Source of the DNA: Zygaena filipendulae
Taxonomy: Eukaryota > Arthropoda > Insecta > Lepidoptera > Zygaenidae
Direction of reading: 5' to 3'
NCBI GenBank assembly: GCA_907165275.2
Contig: OU015668.1
Span: 8,613,658-8,677,657 of the forward strand
Length of the DNA stretch: 64,000 nucleotides
The notes under the pieces were generated by a model that searched no databases, was not told the origin of the DNA, and saw nothing but the letters and a program-made list of their open reading frames with translations. The translations under genes and the position numbers were made by a program. Each line of letters starts with the position of its first letter. The stretch's first letter is position 1. Positions 38,301 to 48,473 of this stretch are shown here, in pieces.

Positions 38301-41300
38301 GTAAGCAGTAATAATAAAGAGAATCAACGGAGTCAACTAGAAGGAAAGACAAGGATGTCAACCACACTCACGAACAATCAAGATATTGTTTCTTATGACA
38401 AACTCGTGGTCGGTATTACCACGTTTAATTAAAGACGTCTGTCCAGAGATCTTCTACTGCGAGTTGTGACTTGTGACCTAATTTTATGTGTAACAAAAAT
38501 GAACAAACTCAGTAAACAAACAAAGAAAGTCAGTCGTATCTTATCACATTTTATCTCACCTACATTTTAATTTTTAATATCAATGTCATAGGAAGAACTA
38601 TTTGCTGATTGACTTTTTAACCGCCGCACTCAGAGTCGACTTTAATGATTACTTAGTTAAGTATAGATATTTAAAACAAAACTGCCGCAGTCAGACAAGT
38701 TTAATAAATTAATTCTGATTGGCATTTAACTAATTAAGTTACATCTCTTTAAATGGCAATTAACATTAATTTACTGAAAGTTTCTGATTGTGGCGGTTTT
38801 GTTTTAAAAATCTATACTTAACTAAGTAATCATTAAAGTCGACTCTGAGTGCGGCCGTAAGACAGCTATCTAGCTACTACCTACAATTATAGTACAGGAT
38901 ACAAATTATTATTAGAAAGCTGAATACCCAAAAAAGCAAAACTATATTAACATTTCTAAATATACAAACACATAGTATTCTTTTTTCCAGTTTTCAATGT
39001 ATCACATAATATTATATCTGCAAAATTATACAAAAATTGCAATTACAAAAAATATTTCTCGCGCTTGCTTGTAACTAAGTTCAACTGCAAAAATTATGCA
39101 GTTAAAATATATGCATAATGTGGATATTAATTATAATTTTTTGTTATTGCTACAAGCCTCTTAGTAAAAACAATATGGATTTCTGCACCCCTACTACCCA
39201 GTGGTAGTGGAATTTCAGATAGTTCTAACAGTGTATTTTAACATCACTTTGATATAATAATTATGATACACAAGACACAATAAACATTCTCTGTAATGTT
39301 AGTATACTATGGTAACTTTGAAATAAGAATGGATCTTTGAGGAAAGACTATGATAAGACTGTTATAGAGATGGTGTTGGTGTGTGGTTTTAAGTCTGTAA
39401 CCACATTTTAAAAAGAAAATTAGCTGTTTAAAAAGTAAATTAGATCAGTTTGGAAATTCTTTGTTTCAGGATAAAAAGCACCCAGCCTATGTCTTTCAAA
39501 ACGTCTCGTCGTATGCAAAACACAAGTGAAAAGTTAACCAACAGAGTCCCTTTTGCATTAATATTATTAGAATAGACTAACTGTTCCTTTGGTTTCACCC
39601 ACAGTAATTTCGGAGTTTCCACAGAAATTCCAGAATGAACTATACATAAAACCTTTCCTCTTGAATCACTCTATCTATTGGTGAAAACCACATGAAAATC
39701 CGTCTGTAATATTTGAGTTTATCACAAACAAACAGACAGAAAGAAGAGGCAGAGGACTTCATTATATGTAAGAATAGTGCTTACCTAATAAATATGTGGC
39801 ACATAATGTTGATATGATGAGAAAGATGAATAATTTCCTTAATCGCCTTGGTGACTTTATCACTGATCTGCTTCTTGTGCTAATATGTGACACTGAAGTA
39901 TCATCTTTTAACTGAAAGCATTAAAAAATACAACAATTATTATTATACTTGCTTGCATCTATTTATACATTTGTAATTTATTTATTTATTCAGGAAACAT
40001 ACAGCTATAATTATACACTTAAACAAAACAAAACAACACAAATAATTAATACATTTAAAGAAATTATGATGGCTACAGTATTAAGAATTTAGAATTTTAT
40101 GTAATGTTCAGCCACATTGTTGTAATTTCAGCTTGCTTAGAGGATGGCTCTCTACTCTGCATACTACAGTAGAACCTCGATTATCCTAACCTTCAATTAT
40201 TCAAACTAACTCAGTTTATTGGAAAATGTCAGTGCAAATTTGTTACTCACTGCAAAAGCATTTAACCTTTTCGGGTGTTTTATATTTCAACTATGTCAAA
40301 CTGTACTGGTTTTATGTATAAATGTGTTTTTTTGCTTCGATCTTGTCCCAAAAAACCAACACTTTGATGATCCGAAATAGTCTTGGTTCAAATTAATTTG
40401 GATAACCGAGGTTCAGCCCAAGTTTTGTCAATCAACAATAGGCAGTGAAGGTAAATAAAAATTATAAATTTTATGCATACTACATAGATTTAAAAACCCT
40501 GCATTTCACATAGACTTTTCTTATATTGTGATATCAATATATCATACAAGAAAACCACTAGTTCACGTTGGTAACACTAATATCAGTTTGACTGAACCAA
40601 CAATTCGAAGGCATAGTAGTAGTAGATGAATTACAAAATACATTTTAATGTTTATTTTTACAAAAATTTATATGGTAAAAAGTAATTACAGTTTTTATGT
40701 GCGTTTTAGCTACGTAATGAAAAATGTTTATTACCTCTAAATACCTGTAGGTACTGAATTTTCCCATATCGGGTTAATATAAACATCACAACCTAAACAC
40801 AAATAATACTGATTTAAACGGTGTAAAAAAAAACTATCTACTACATCACGATTATTTAAAATAAATTTTAGTGATAATTATGTTCGCTTGGCCTTTTTAA
40901 CTAAAGGCATTAGTGATTTAAAAACAGTGTCGACGTCTAATTACCACGAAATACAAAAACAGAAAACTGTGAACAGGTGAAAATGAAAATGAAAAAATGT
41001 AAACCACTGACAGTGACAGTGACACTTGGTGACAATGGCAGCTGACTAGACAGACATCTCATTTTTTTTATAAAAATCGGAATCGCGATAATTTTCAACT
41101 ACCTACCGTTGACGAGTGAAAACCGTAGGTACCAAAAACACGCATGACTGTCTGACTGTTATTTCAGTCACTTTTCAGCATCTATTTGTACCCTGAGCAT
41201 GAAACTGGCTTTCCAGAGAGTCATGTTTTAACTTTGGGAACATTGTCATTGGCGTTTCGCCAAATTGAAGAAGTAGAAACATTGTCCATTGTAATTGGCA

Positions 41301-42976
41301 AATTATAATTATAGACGCCATTTTTAAAGAAGAAGAAGAAGTACAAATTCATCTAGCCTCCTTATTCTTCTGAGGCCTCCTCCTACGTTTACTTCCATTT
41401 TTTTTTGGTGAAGTTTACCCTCAGAACAATAACAGTTTATTGGCGCGTACGCCGCCCGCAGCAATAAAATTCGAACCGGTAGGCGCGGGTGTAGCGCTTG
41501 GAATTTCGTAGATAGGTCACCTCCAAGCTAATGTTGAATAACTTTTAAAGTATGAATTTTTTCGACATAAAATATATTTTAATCATATTATTGTTTATTT
41601 TTTTAAATGGGGTGTATCAGGTTTTGAGTTAATTCATTACCACGTGGTATATATATACTGTTAGTATGAACCAAGATTTGAAATAAAAAAATATTATTAT
41701 AATTTATAATATTGTTTTGTTTAATGTCCCTTCTGTAGTCTGCCCCATATTTTAATCTATAATACTCTAGCGTATTTCAAGTGTAACTGTTAACAGATAC
41801 CTATCTCTTTCTGTTCCATAATTTCCGTATTATTTATTCAAGGCCATCATTTTGTGAAAATGGAAATGAAACTTGATTTTTACTATAATTACTAGGTAAT
41901 CTATTTAGTATTTACATTTTAAATTGATTGTGCAGTTTTAATCTTTTATCTATCTGTGTGAGATATCAACTTTTATTTGTAAGCCGCAATGATATTTAAG
42001 TAAGTATGACGCACCTTCATACTACGCAGCGTTCAAATATTGTTCCTCTATGACATATAAATACGTGACATATGCTTTAAGTATTCTTCTTCTTCTTCTT
42101 TAATAATGGCTCTATAATTATAATGTGCCTACTCTTAAAACGTAGTGATTATTTGCTCAGTGGGTTCAACTGTGAAGATTTTCTCCCAAAAGTTCCGGTA
42201 AAGCATCGAAATGCATCTCACCAGCATTTCGATGTAAATAACTTCAGAAGAAAAAATATACCACTGAATTGGCTATATGGACTAAGTTTCCTTCTGCCTT
42301 CCCCGAAAGGGGTAAACTTCACCGAAAAAAAAAATTATGTGAAATGAATAAATGTGAAGTGAAAGTGAACTTATTAGTGAATATTCAATATATTAACTTT
42401 GGCACCGTATGAAAATATTTTTAGCGCGCCCGCTGAAATCTGAATAATTTGCACACTGACCGTGAATAATAAATAGTCAAAAATAAATCAGAGACCAGCA
42501 AAAATGCCAGCATAAAAGTACAACTCTAAAACAGAAGAATAACACTTAACAGTGTTAATTTAACGTTCGGCGTTCAGGTACTGTAGCAAAGAAAATAATA
42601 CTCTCTGAAGACTACTCACACTCAGTATAATCCAGTATCTATTTTTTAACTGCGCCAGAGCGTCGCGCTGCTGATCTGTCTCATCTGTGATCTGTCTGGC
42701 GCCTCTTAGTGTTGATAAATTACAAAAAATAAACAGTTGTAAACTTGTAAGCCAGTGAGTCTGAATAAAACCCCAACGAATTTAAAAAAAAAAAAATCAT
42801 ATCCAAGTCTTTCTAAAAACCTTATGTAGGTAGGTACCCACTATATTTTGTATTCTTTAATTAGGAAGGTATGTTTATCCGTTGTAAAACTTGTAAACTC
42901 TAGGCCTCTACTCCCCAACCGTGGATTATTTCAAAAAACGAATTTTACTTACCTTTCTCTGTCGTATTTCGTTCAT
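29349..42976 (-). CDS. ENTPD5: ENTPD5/6 orthologue, copy C, membrane-anchored
   Basis: Eleven coding exons: 42976-42953 (MNEIRQRK), 39911-39785, 36999-36856, about 35376-35289, 34439-34276, 33810-33719, 33318-33162, 32273-32124, 31731-31562, 30621-30458, 29444-29349 (stop TAA). Phases join without a break, giving 1377 nt and 458 residues. The second exon codes a basic stretch (SPRRLRK) then the hydrophobic LFIFLIISTLCATYLLG, a type II signal anchor, so the catalytic domain should face the ER/Golgi lumen or outside. ACR1 is IIDAGSSGSRVLAYRF, ACR2 ATAGLRLLP, ACR3 EGSDEGIFIWYTVN, ACR4 DLGGGSTQI, ACR5 AAMSYFYDVAADAGII, C-terminus VNGHEVSWALG plus an Ala tail. Exons from 36999 on are GC-rich beside AT-rich introns. 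It keeps the best family match and anchor and is probably the ancestral gene of the cluster; whether it is ENTPD5 or ENTPD6 in vertebrate terms is not resolved. Confidence 0.93.
29690..30105 (+). repeat. Interspersed repeat, CCGGACAAGTGCG family, copy 2
   Basis: Head AAGTGCGAGTCGGAATCGC and tail with GACGGACGGACGATGAGCGA and GGTCCCGTTTTACC. Lies in the last intron of ENTPD copy C. Confidence 0.6.
31017..31140 (-). repeat. LINE 3' tail fragment, inverted
   Basis: On minus it has ATTGCTGCTAGCAATAAGG (stem), an AATAAA site and a TATTG-repeat tail. It is a relative of the tails at 14380-14519 and 32527-32660. Confidence 0.55.
31179..31332. mobile_element. Short MITE with GAACTACTAGAGTGCGCGCAA arms
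   Basis: About 154 bp with terminal inverted repeats of some 32 bp (GAACTACTAGAGTGCGCGCA and its complement). Confidence 0.65.
32527..32660 (+). repeat. LINE 3' tail fragment
   Basis: Stem GAGATCGCAACTATGCGATA followed by AGACCGCC, an AATAAA site and an (AAAT)n tail. Confidence 0.6.
35761..35948 (-). repeat. Helitron-like repeat, inverted, with TC end
   Basis: Starts ACTAGCTGTGACTCGCGG; on minus the far end reads A then TCCTACTAATATTATAAATG, which supports a TC terminus after A. Confidence 0.7.
36081..36240 (-). repeat. Helitron-like repeat fragment, inverted
   Basis: ACTAGCGGAGTTCCCGCGGG at the left, with a GACACTCAGGAA block. Confidence 0.5.
36337..36831 (+). repeat. Helitron-like repeat split by a MITE
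   Basis: Starts TCCTAATAATGTT, ends CACAACTAG. It is broken at its GGAATTCC box by the palindromic MITE 36458-36778. Confidence 0.75.
36458..36778. mobile_element. AATT-targeting palindromic MITE (reference copy)
   Basis: 321 bp. Terminal repeats GGGGACGTGGAC and complement of GGGCATGTGGAC. The arms carry TTAGTCCGTC, ACACGTATT and the GCGCATTAAAGTTTAGGGTG block; the centre is flanked by CRE-like motifs (here GTGACGTCGC and GTGATGTCAC). The host repeat's empty form is GGAATTCC; here it reads GGAAT, element, ATTAC, so AT is duplicated. No ORF, so it moves by another element's transposase. Superfamily unknown. Confidence 0.85.
37080..37695 (+). mobile_element. TA-flanked non-autonomous element, copy 1
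   Basis: 616 bp with terminal repeats GGGTATTTGCATGA and complement of GGGTACTTGCATGA, flanked by TA. Nearly the same unit is at 54131-54760. It contains an open frame (37217-37438) conserved in the other copy. The TA duplication suggests Tc1/mariner-type mobilisation. Confidence 0.8.
38621..38857. mobile_element. PIF/Harbinger-like palindromic MITE, copy 1
   Basis: 237 bp, flanked by TAA on both sides. Arms CCGCCGCACTCAGAGTCGAC run about 55 bp inward as inverted repeats. The 3-bp TWA duplication is typical of PIF/Harbinger. Confidence 0.8.
39577..39769 (-). repeat. Helitron-like repeat, inverted
   Basis: ACTAACTGTTCCTTTGGTTT at the left, with the CAGTAATTTCGGAGTTTCC block. Confidence 0.45.
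40167..40420. mobile_element. pogo/Tigger-like MITE remnant
   Basis: Left end CAGTAGAACCTCGATTATCC after TA; right end GGATAACCGAGGTTC as its inverted partner. This end sequence is typical of pogo/Tigger elements. No transposase frame. Confidence 0.65.
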
Positions 42977-43645
42977 ATTTTTCACTCAGATTTCACCTTC
43001 GACTAATTTGAGGTTAGGAATAATCTATAACATAAATTGTATCGAAACAATGACACTAGTTGCACAGTAGGGAATTTTATCTTCACAATTGATTAATTAA
43101 TGAAAATTTATGTAATAATCTCAATGTTAGTTATAGAATTATTGTTAAACGCGCTATATTGCCGTAATGTAGGAAGTAGTTAGGTATATAGGTAGGTAAC
43201 TACCTATTTGTTTACTTAAATTCGAATTACAACGCGAATTCACTTTCAAGTTTCAAATCAACGTCACAAGTGCGCTGATGTAGCGTCATCACCGAGAGTC
43301 CACGATAACTTTACTGACAATGATTTGTGTTTTGTGTAATCATGAAATTAATACAAGTATATAGTAGGTAGGTACCTACGTAGTACAACTACCCAGAGTA
43401 CAGTCGAACACTCAATACCTATATAAGTAAAAGAATTTTCAAAATAGGTTTAGTAGATCTTGAGATAGTTGTTCCCCCGTGAATTTACCAGCGGGAAATT
43501 CAGAGTTCCCGCGGGAATTCCGAAATGAAAAGTAGGTACCCTTCCTATAAGAGAAATAATTTTCAAAATCGGTTGATTAGATCCAGAGATTACCCCCTAC
43601 AACGTCACAAACTCACAAACTTTTGCTCTTTATAATATTAGTATC

Positions 43646-43699
43646 TCAGACGAAATTTTATTTTGTTTCGTCGTTCGTTTGTTTTATTTCGTCTGAGAT
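43646..43699. repeat. Short foldback
   Basis: CTCAGACGAAAT and its complement ATTTCGTCTGAG separated by about 30 bases, with TTCGTCGTTCGTTTG in the loop. Confidence 0.5.
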
Positions 43700-43919
43700 T
43701 AGTATAGAATAAATTATGTAGGATCTTGCTACAGTTGAAGACTCGAGTTCGAGTATCGAAGGGCGGTCACGCTCACGGACCATCCGCATCGTTTATAAAT
43801 GATATAATAATTATCTATGAGAATTTTTTGCGTGGCATCGCTAGGTGACTCGGTAAGGCTCAACTAGCTAGGTGAAACAGAGGTTTTTTGTAGATTATGG
43901 GTAGTACACATAAAAATAG

Positions 43920-45903
43920 GTACCTACCTATTTACAAATCCTAGAAATTATTAGTGAGGGAGCCACAGTACCGACAAATCGTATACCTGACCATATGAAC
44001 CATCACTATCTTAATATAACTTCTAAGCTCCCACTGAAAACTAATAAGACTGAGGCGCTCACTTACTTAAGTGAGTATTTAAACACGTCAAATCTGCCTG
44101 ATTATTCATTACCTGTTGTAACTAAGGACAAACTTGATAAAATGTTGAGAAGCATGTTATCCAAGTCTGGTACACTGGACGTGTACGACATTTCTGTCAA
44201 CATTATTATGTCCGCATGGCCAGTGCTGGCCGATCTACTGGTCAACCTTATCAACACCATGTTCTCTGTGGGTGTGTACCCTGACGTACTCAAAGTGACT
44301 AGAGTGTGTCCAGTCTACAAAGGAAAGGGGGATAAGACCCAGGTTGACAGTTATAGGCCAATATCTATTGTCCCCACTGTATCAAAAATTATTGAGTCGA
44401 TTATCTCCTCCAGTTTAATTGATTATCTTGAAACGAATGACTTACTAACAGACAGACAGTATGCTTACAGAAAAGGCAAATCCACCACCATGGCTGCCCA
44501 TCAGGTAATTGACTCGATACTAAAGGGTATTGATGATAGGTACAAAACTGCCGGTATATTCTGTGACCTCACAAAGGCCTTTGATGTTGTTCGAAGTGAT
44601 CTCCTTCTAGACAAGTTATGGGCTTACGGTATAAAGGGCAATGCCCGCCGATTGCTTAGGTCCTTCTTGGAAAATCGCCAGCAGTTGGTGGAGATCACTT
44701 CGAGCGGTCAAAAGTACAGATCTCAGGCTGGGAACGTCACAGTCGGCATTCCGCAGGGCTCATCCCTGGGAAATATACTATTTTTGACAATTATTAATGA
44801 CTTAGCAAATTTTATTAGGGATGGTTTAGTGGTGCTGTTCGCCGATGACACCACAGTCATAGTATGCGCACGGACATACGAAGACCTTAATGTCAAAATA
44901 AATGTCACCTTTGAGCGTCTACAGACATGGTTCACGGCAAATGGTCTTATATTAAATCCATCTAAATCTAATTTAATTCTTTTCACGGCCACGGGGGTCG
45001 AGAAACCTCTCAGTATAACCAACCCAGTACCTGTATGCCAGTCGTGCAGGTTTCTTGGCTTCACACTCGATAGTAACATCAACTGGAAAACGCACATACA
45101 ACATCTTTGTGATAAGCTCGGTGGTGCTGCATATGCTCTGCGTAAGCTGCGCCCCTTAGTCTCTAGTGCCGTACTGAGGCAAACGTACTTTGCGCATTTC
45201 CAGTCGCTGATGTCGTATGGTATAATGCTGTGGGGGAACTCGACTGATTCTGGCCGTGTCTTTGTATTACAAAAACGCGCGATTCGGATTCTCGCCGGTG
45301 TAAAGCCACGACAAACTTGTAGGTCAGTCTTTGTGCAACACGGCGTGATGACGATGACCGGTCTGTATTTGTTCGAGGTGATATCGTATGTCCGTCGCAA
45401 CATTGATAGGTTTGGTCGTCGAATGTGCGGGGGGCGATCGTTTAGGAACATGGGGCGGCTCGCCAGTGTTCCTCACCGGACCAAACTTGCTGAAAAAAAC
45501 CCGCGTGTGATTGGTCCGAGTTATTACGAGCGGCTACCCGCAGATCTGAGGAACGTGACTGATGACGAAACGTTTTATCGCCGATTAAAGAATCTTTTGT
45601 TAGAAAATGAATTTTATTCGGTAAACGAATTTATTAATTTTTTGACATTGTGAGTCCTACATTATGTAGCTTTATTCCTTTTATTTTTTTTTATATATTC
45701 CATTTATTTTGACATAATTTTATTTTATTTTTTGTTTTAATTGACATTGTTTGACACTTATGACATTATGTATACGTAATTGTGTAATTCTCTTGTATTG
45801 GAATTTTAATTTTTGACGATCACTTTATCCTTTGACATATTATAATTAAATGTAATTATGAATTTGATAATGTGTAATAAATGAATCTAATCTAATCTAA
45901 TCT
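43920..45903 (+). mobile_element. 5'-truncated non-LTR retrotransposon (LINE)
   Basis: Contains the reverse transcriptase frame 43995-45653 and a 250-base 3' end finishing in an (AATCT)n tail after AATAAA-like sequence. The endonuclease and ORF1 parts are missing, so it is a truncated insertion; the exact left end was not found. Confidence 0.85.
43995..45653 (+). CDS. Reverse transcriptase of jockey/CR1-type LINE, truncated
   Basis: 552 residues, no stops or frameshifts. Seen: RPISIVPTVSKIIE, FCDLTKAFDVV (first catalytic Asp), GIPQGSSLGNILFLTIINDL, FADDT (catalytic DD), and the thumb region with GFTLDSNINW. The usual SVLGP box reads SSLGN here. The frame stays open upstream to about 43920 without an endonuclease domain. 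The intact frame implies a young insertion. Its clade (jockey, CR1 or L2 type) needs a tree. Confidence 0.93.
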   Translation: MNHHYLNITSKLPLKTNKTEALTYLSEYLNTSNLPDYSLPVVTKDKLDKMLRSMLSKSGTLDVYDISVNIIMSAWPVLADLLVNLINTMFSVGVYPDVLKVTRVCPVYKGKGDKTQVDSYRPISIVPTVSKIIESIISSSLIDYLETNDLLTDRQYAYRKGKSTTMAAHQVIDSILKGIDDRYKTAGIFCDLTKAFDVVRSDLLLDKLWAYGIKGNARRLLRSFLENRQQLVEITSSGQKYRSQAGNVTVGIPQGSSLGNILFLTIINDLANFIRDGLVVLFADDTTVIVCARTYEDLNVKINVTFERLQTWFTANGLILNPSKSNLILFTATGVEKPLSITNPVPVCQSCRFLGFTLDSNINWKTHIQHLCDKLGGAAYALRKLRPLVSSAVLRQTYFAHFQSLMSYGIMLWGNSTDSGRVFVLQKRAIRILAGVKPRQTCRSVFVQHGVMTMTGLYLFEVISYVRRNIDRFGRRMCGGRSFRNMGRLASVPHRTKLAEKNPRVIGPSYYERLPADLRNVTDDETFYRRLKNLLLENEFYSVNEFINFLTL

Positions 45904-45956
45904 ACTCAGCTAAGGTCAATGATATAAATACCTATTCGTATTCTACTAGCATTGCT

Positions 45957-46166
45957 ACTAGCTGTGCCCTGCGGTTTCACCCGCGTGAGTTTTGGAACTC
46001 CCGCAGGAACTCCGTATTTTTTTTCCAAAAAAAAAAAGATAGCCTACGACTTATTTCAGACCTACCAAATACACAAACTATTTAATAAAAATCGGCCAAA
46101 GCGTTTCGGAGGAGTTCGATAACAAACACTGACACGAGATTTTTATATAAATTAGATAGATATCTC
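45957..46166 (-). repeat. Helitron-like repeat, inverted
   Basis: ACTAGCTGTGCCCTGCGGTT at the left, with GTGAGTTTTGGAACTCCCGC following. Confidence 0.6.
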
Positions 46167-46387
46167 AACTCTCAAGATATACCTACTACTTATATAATAC
46201 TATATACTATAAAATTAAATATTTTGTCATCTCTACACACTTGAAGTCAGTTCTCTCACATTATTTGTGTAATTATACCTATTTTAATCTCCAGAAACTG
46301 AGTACCTACCTATTTACTTATCTACTGCAGCATTGTCATAATTTGCACGTGCGTGTATTTTTGTAGATACCTACTTATAGTTAGATA

Positions 46388-46561
46388 TCCTACTAATATT
46401 ATAAATGTGAAAGTGTGGATGTTTGTTACTCAATCACGCAAAAACGGCTAAATGGATTTGGATGAAAGGCATGCACGTTGATGCACATAGAGTACTTTTT
46501 ATCCCGGAATTCCCGCGGGTACACCTAAATTACCGCGGGTGAAACCGCAGGGCACAGCTAG
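46388..46561 (+). repeat. Helitron-like repeat
   Basis: Compact copy with both ends: TCCTACTAATATTATAAATG after A, and GGCACAGCTAG before T. Confidence 0.75.
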
Positions 46562-46779
46562 TTGAAGATAAACTAAGTAGTTATCTAAGTAGTTAACTAG
46601 TAAGTAGTTAGTAGAGTTACGTTATTTTGTCAAGGTAGCCGCAGCCCGCACCAAACGGCCATGACTGACAGACAACAGCTGTTATCATTCGACGACTAGT
46701 TATCTACAGTGTTATTTACATAATCATAGCGCTCATACTTATTTGACTTTTTTAACCATATACCTACCTACATAAGTAA

Positions 46780-47015
46780 CCGCCGCACTCAGAGTCGACT
46801 TTAATGATTACTTAGTTAAGTATAGATTTTACAACAAAACTGCCGCAATCAGACAAGTTTAATAAATTAATGTTAATTGGCATTTAACTAATTAAGTTAC
46901 ATCTCATTAAATGCCAACTAACAATTATTTACTGAACGTCTCTGATTGCGGCAGTTTTATTTTAAAAATCTATACTTAACTAAGTAATCATTAAAGTCGA
47001 CTCTGAGTGCGGCCG
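46780..47015. mobile_element. PIF/Harbinger-like palindromic MITE, copy 2
   Basis: Same ends, length and TAA duplication as 38621-38857, with scattered substitutions in the centre. Confidence 0.8.
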
Positions 47016-47050
47016 TAAGACATATGTCTATGATTTCGCCAGATTGAAAA

Positions 47051-47255
47051 CTAGCTGTTTCCCGCGGATTCACCCGCGTTAATTTCGGAGTTGCTGCGGG
47101 AATTCTGGATTCTGGTACCCTATGTCCTTTTCTGTAGGTACCCTTTGAAAACTTGTATGCAAAACTTCATGATGACCGGTCGAGTGGTTAAAGCGTGATA
47201 GCGTAACAAAGTAACAAGCAAACAAACTCACATTTGTATTTTATAATATTAGTTG
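47051..47255 (-). repeat. Helitron-like repeat, inverted
   Basis: CTAGCTGTTTCCCGCGGATT at the left, ending at TTTTATAATATTAG. Confidence 0.6.
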
Positions 47256-47536
47256 TCGCGCAACGAATGCGTTATCGCGATGAGTGTGAACTGTGGCCCT
47301 GGAAATCACATATCTACTTATTTTCGACTCGTCTGACTGAAAATATCTTTCTGAAGATTTTTAATGCACACACAAAAAAACCACCAATGTGAATATTCAC
47401 TGTCGAAAACAGTAGGTATCGTAGGTGTAGGTTCATAATAATATAATGCAAACCCACTTTTAATCATTTTTATGTACGTCATTTAAGTATATCTAGATGA
47501 CGCCTGCCTGACGGAGCTAACACCCAGTGCCGAATC

Positions 47537-47768
47537 GGACATAGATAAGCAATAGTATGTTAACCCACACTGGAGAAATTTTGGGTAAATCGTGTTTTAA
47601 AATTATAGCGCCATTTTTTTCAACATTTTTATGTTCAATATTTAGTTACATATTTAAACAATGTAATAAGGTAAACACATAATTAAAAAACGTTCTCTAA
47701 CTCTCAATAAATCGTTCTGAATCAATAACTTTGTTTTGTGGTTAACATGTTATTGCTTATCTGCATCC
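47537..47768. mobile_element. Palindromic MITE of about 234 bp, copy 3
   Basis: Starts GGACATAGATAAGCAATAG and ends TTGCTTATCTGCATCC. Confidence 0.75.
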
Positions 47769-47869
47769 AATTAAAATAACGCAAAGTCCGAAGGCCGAAG
47801 TAGGTAAATTGTTTAACTTAAGGATACAAACCACACAAACCCGTGTTATAATAGTGGTAATCTTCTTAA

Positions 47870-48230
47870 ATATATAAATCACGTGTCATGTTGTTTGTCC
47901 GCGATGGACTCCAAAACTACTGAACGGATTTTGATAAAATTTTGTAAACATTTATAATATGGTCCAACTTAAAAGATAGGATAGTTTTTATCCCGGAATT
48001 CCCGCGGGAACTCCGAAACTAGTGAACGGATTTTGATAAAATTTTGTAACCATTTATAATATGGTCCAACTTAAAAGATAGGATAGTTTTTATCCCGGAA
48101 TTCCCGCGGGAACTCCGGAACTAATGCGGGGAACAGCTAATCACCGTTAACTACTGTCGGGGTATTTTATTCCCGCAACCTCCGCGGGAACTCCGAAATT
48201 ACCGCGGATGAAATCGCGGGGGACAGCTAG
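47870..48230 (+). repeat. Helitron-like repeat with internal tandem duplication
   Basis: Same subfamily as 385-615. A segment of about 110 bp from GTGAACGGATTTTGATAAAA to GGGAACTCCG occurs twice in direct tandem before the hairpin end. Confidence 0.7.
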
Positions 48231-48473
48231 TATTATTATGAAAATATACCTTTATCATAGTTTTTAGAGATTCAGTGGACGGTCAGTGCTTACCATATAA
48301 ATGATAGATGCTCGCGGGCGAGGGCCTCCAAAATCGCAGGGCCTACGTGGACCGTGGTTAATCCGGCACTGCCTGCTCTGGTTCCCGCCCAAAAACTAAA
48401 TTGTTCGGCGCTCTATTATGGTTTTTTTAATCGTCTGGCTTCTAAGTAATTTTATAAATTGCAGATCCATACC

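Larger units (their letters stand above)
42977..48473. other. Spacer between ENTPD copy C and ZNF511
   Basis: The two genes diverge here, so both promoters should lie within this stretch. It holds the LINE at 43920-45903, Helitron-like repeats (43430-43640, 45957-46166, 46388-46561, 47051-47255, 47870-48230), MITEs (46780-47015, 47537-47768) and a short foldback (43646-43699). No other gene recognised. Confidence 0.6.

Noticed and set aside
44723..45451. 242-codon ORF on minus inside the LINE
   Set aside because: It is antisense to the clear reverse transcriptase frame and has no family features.
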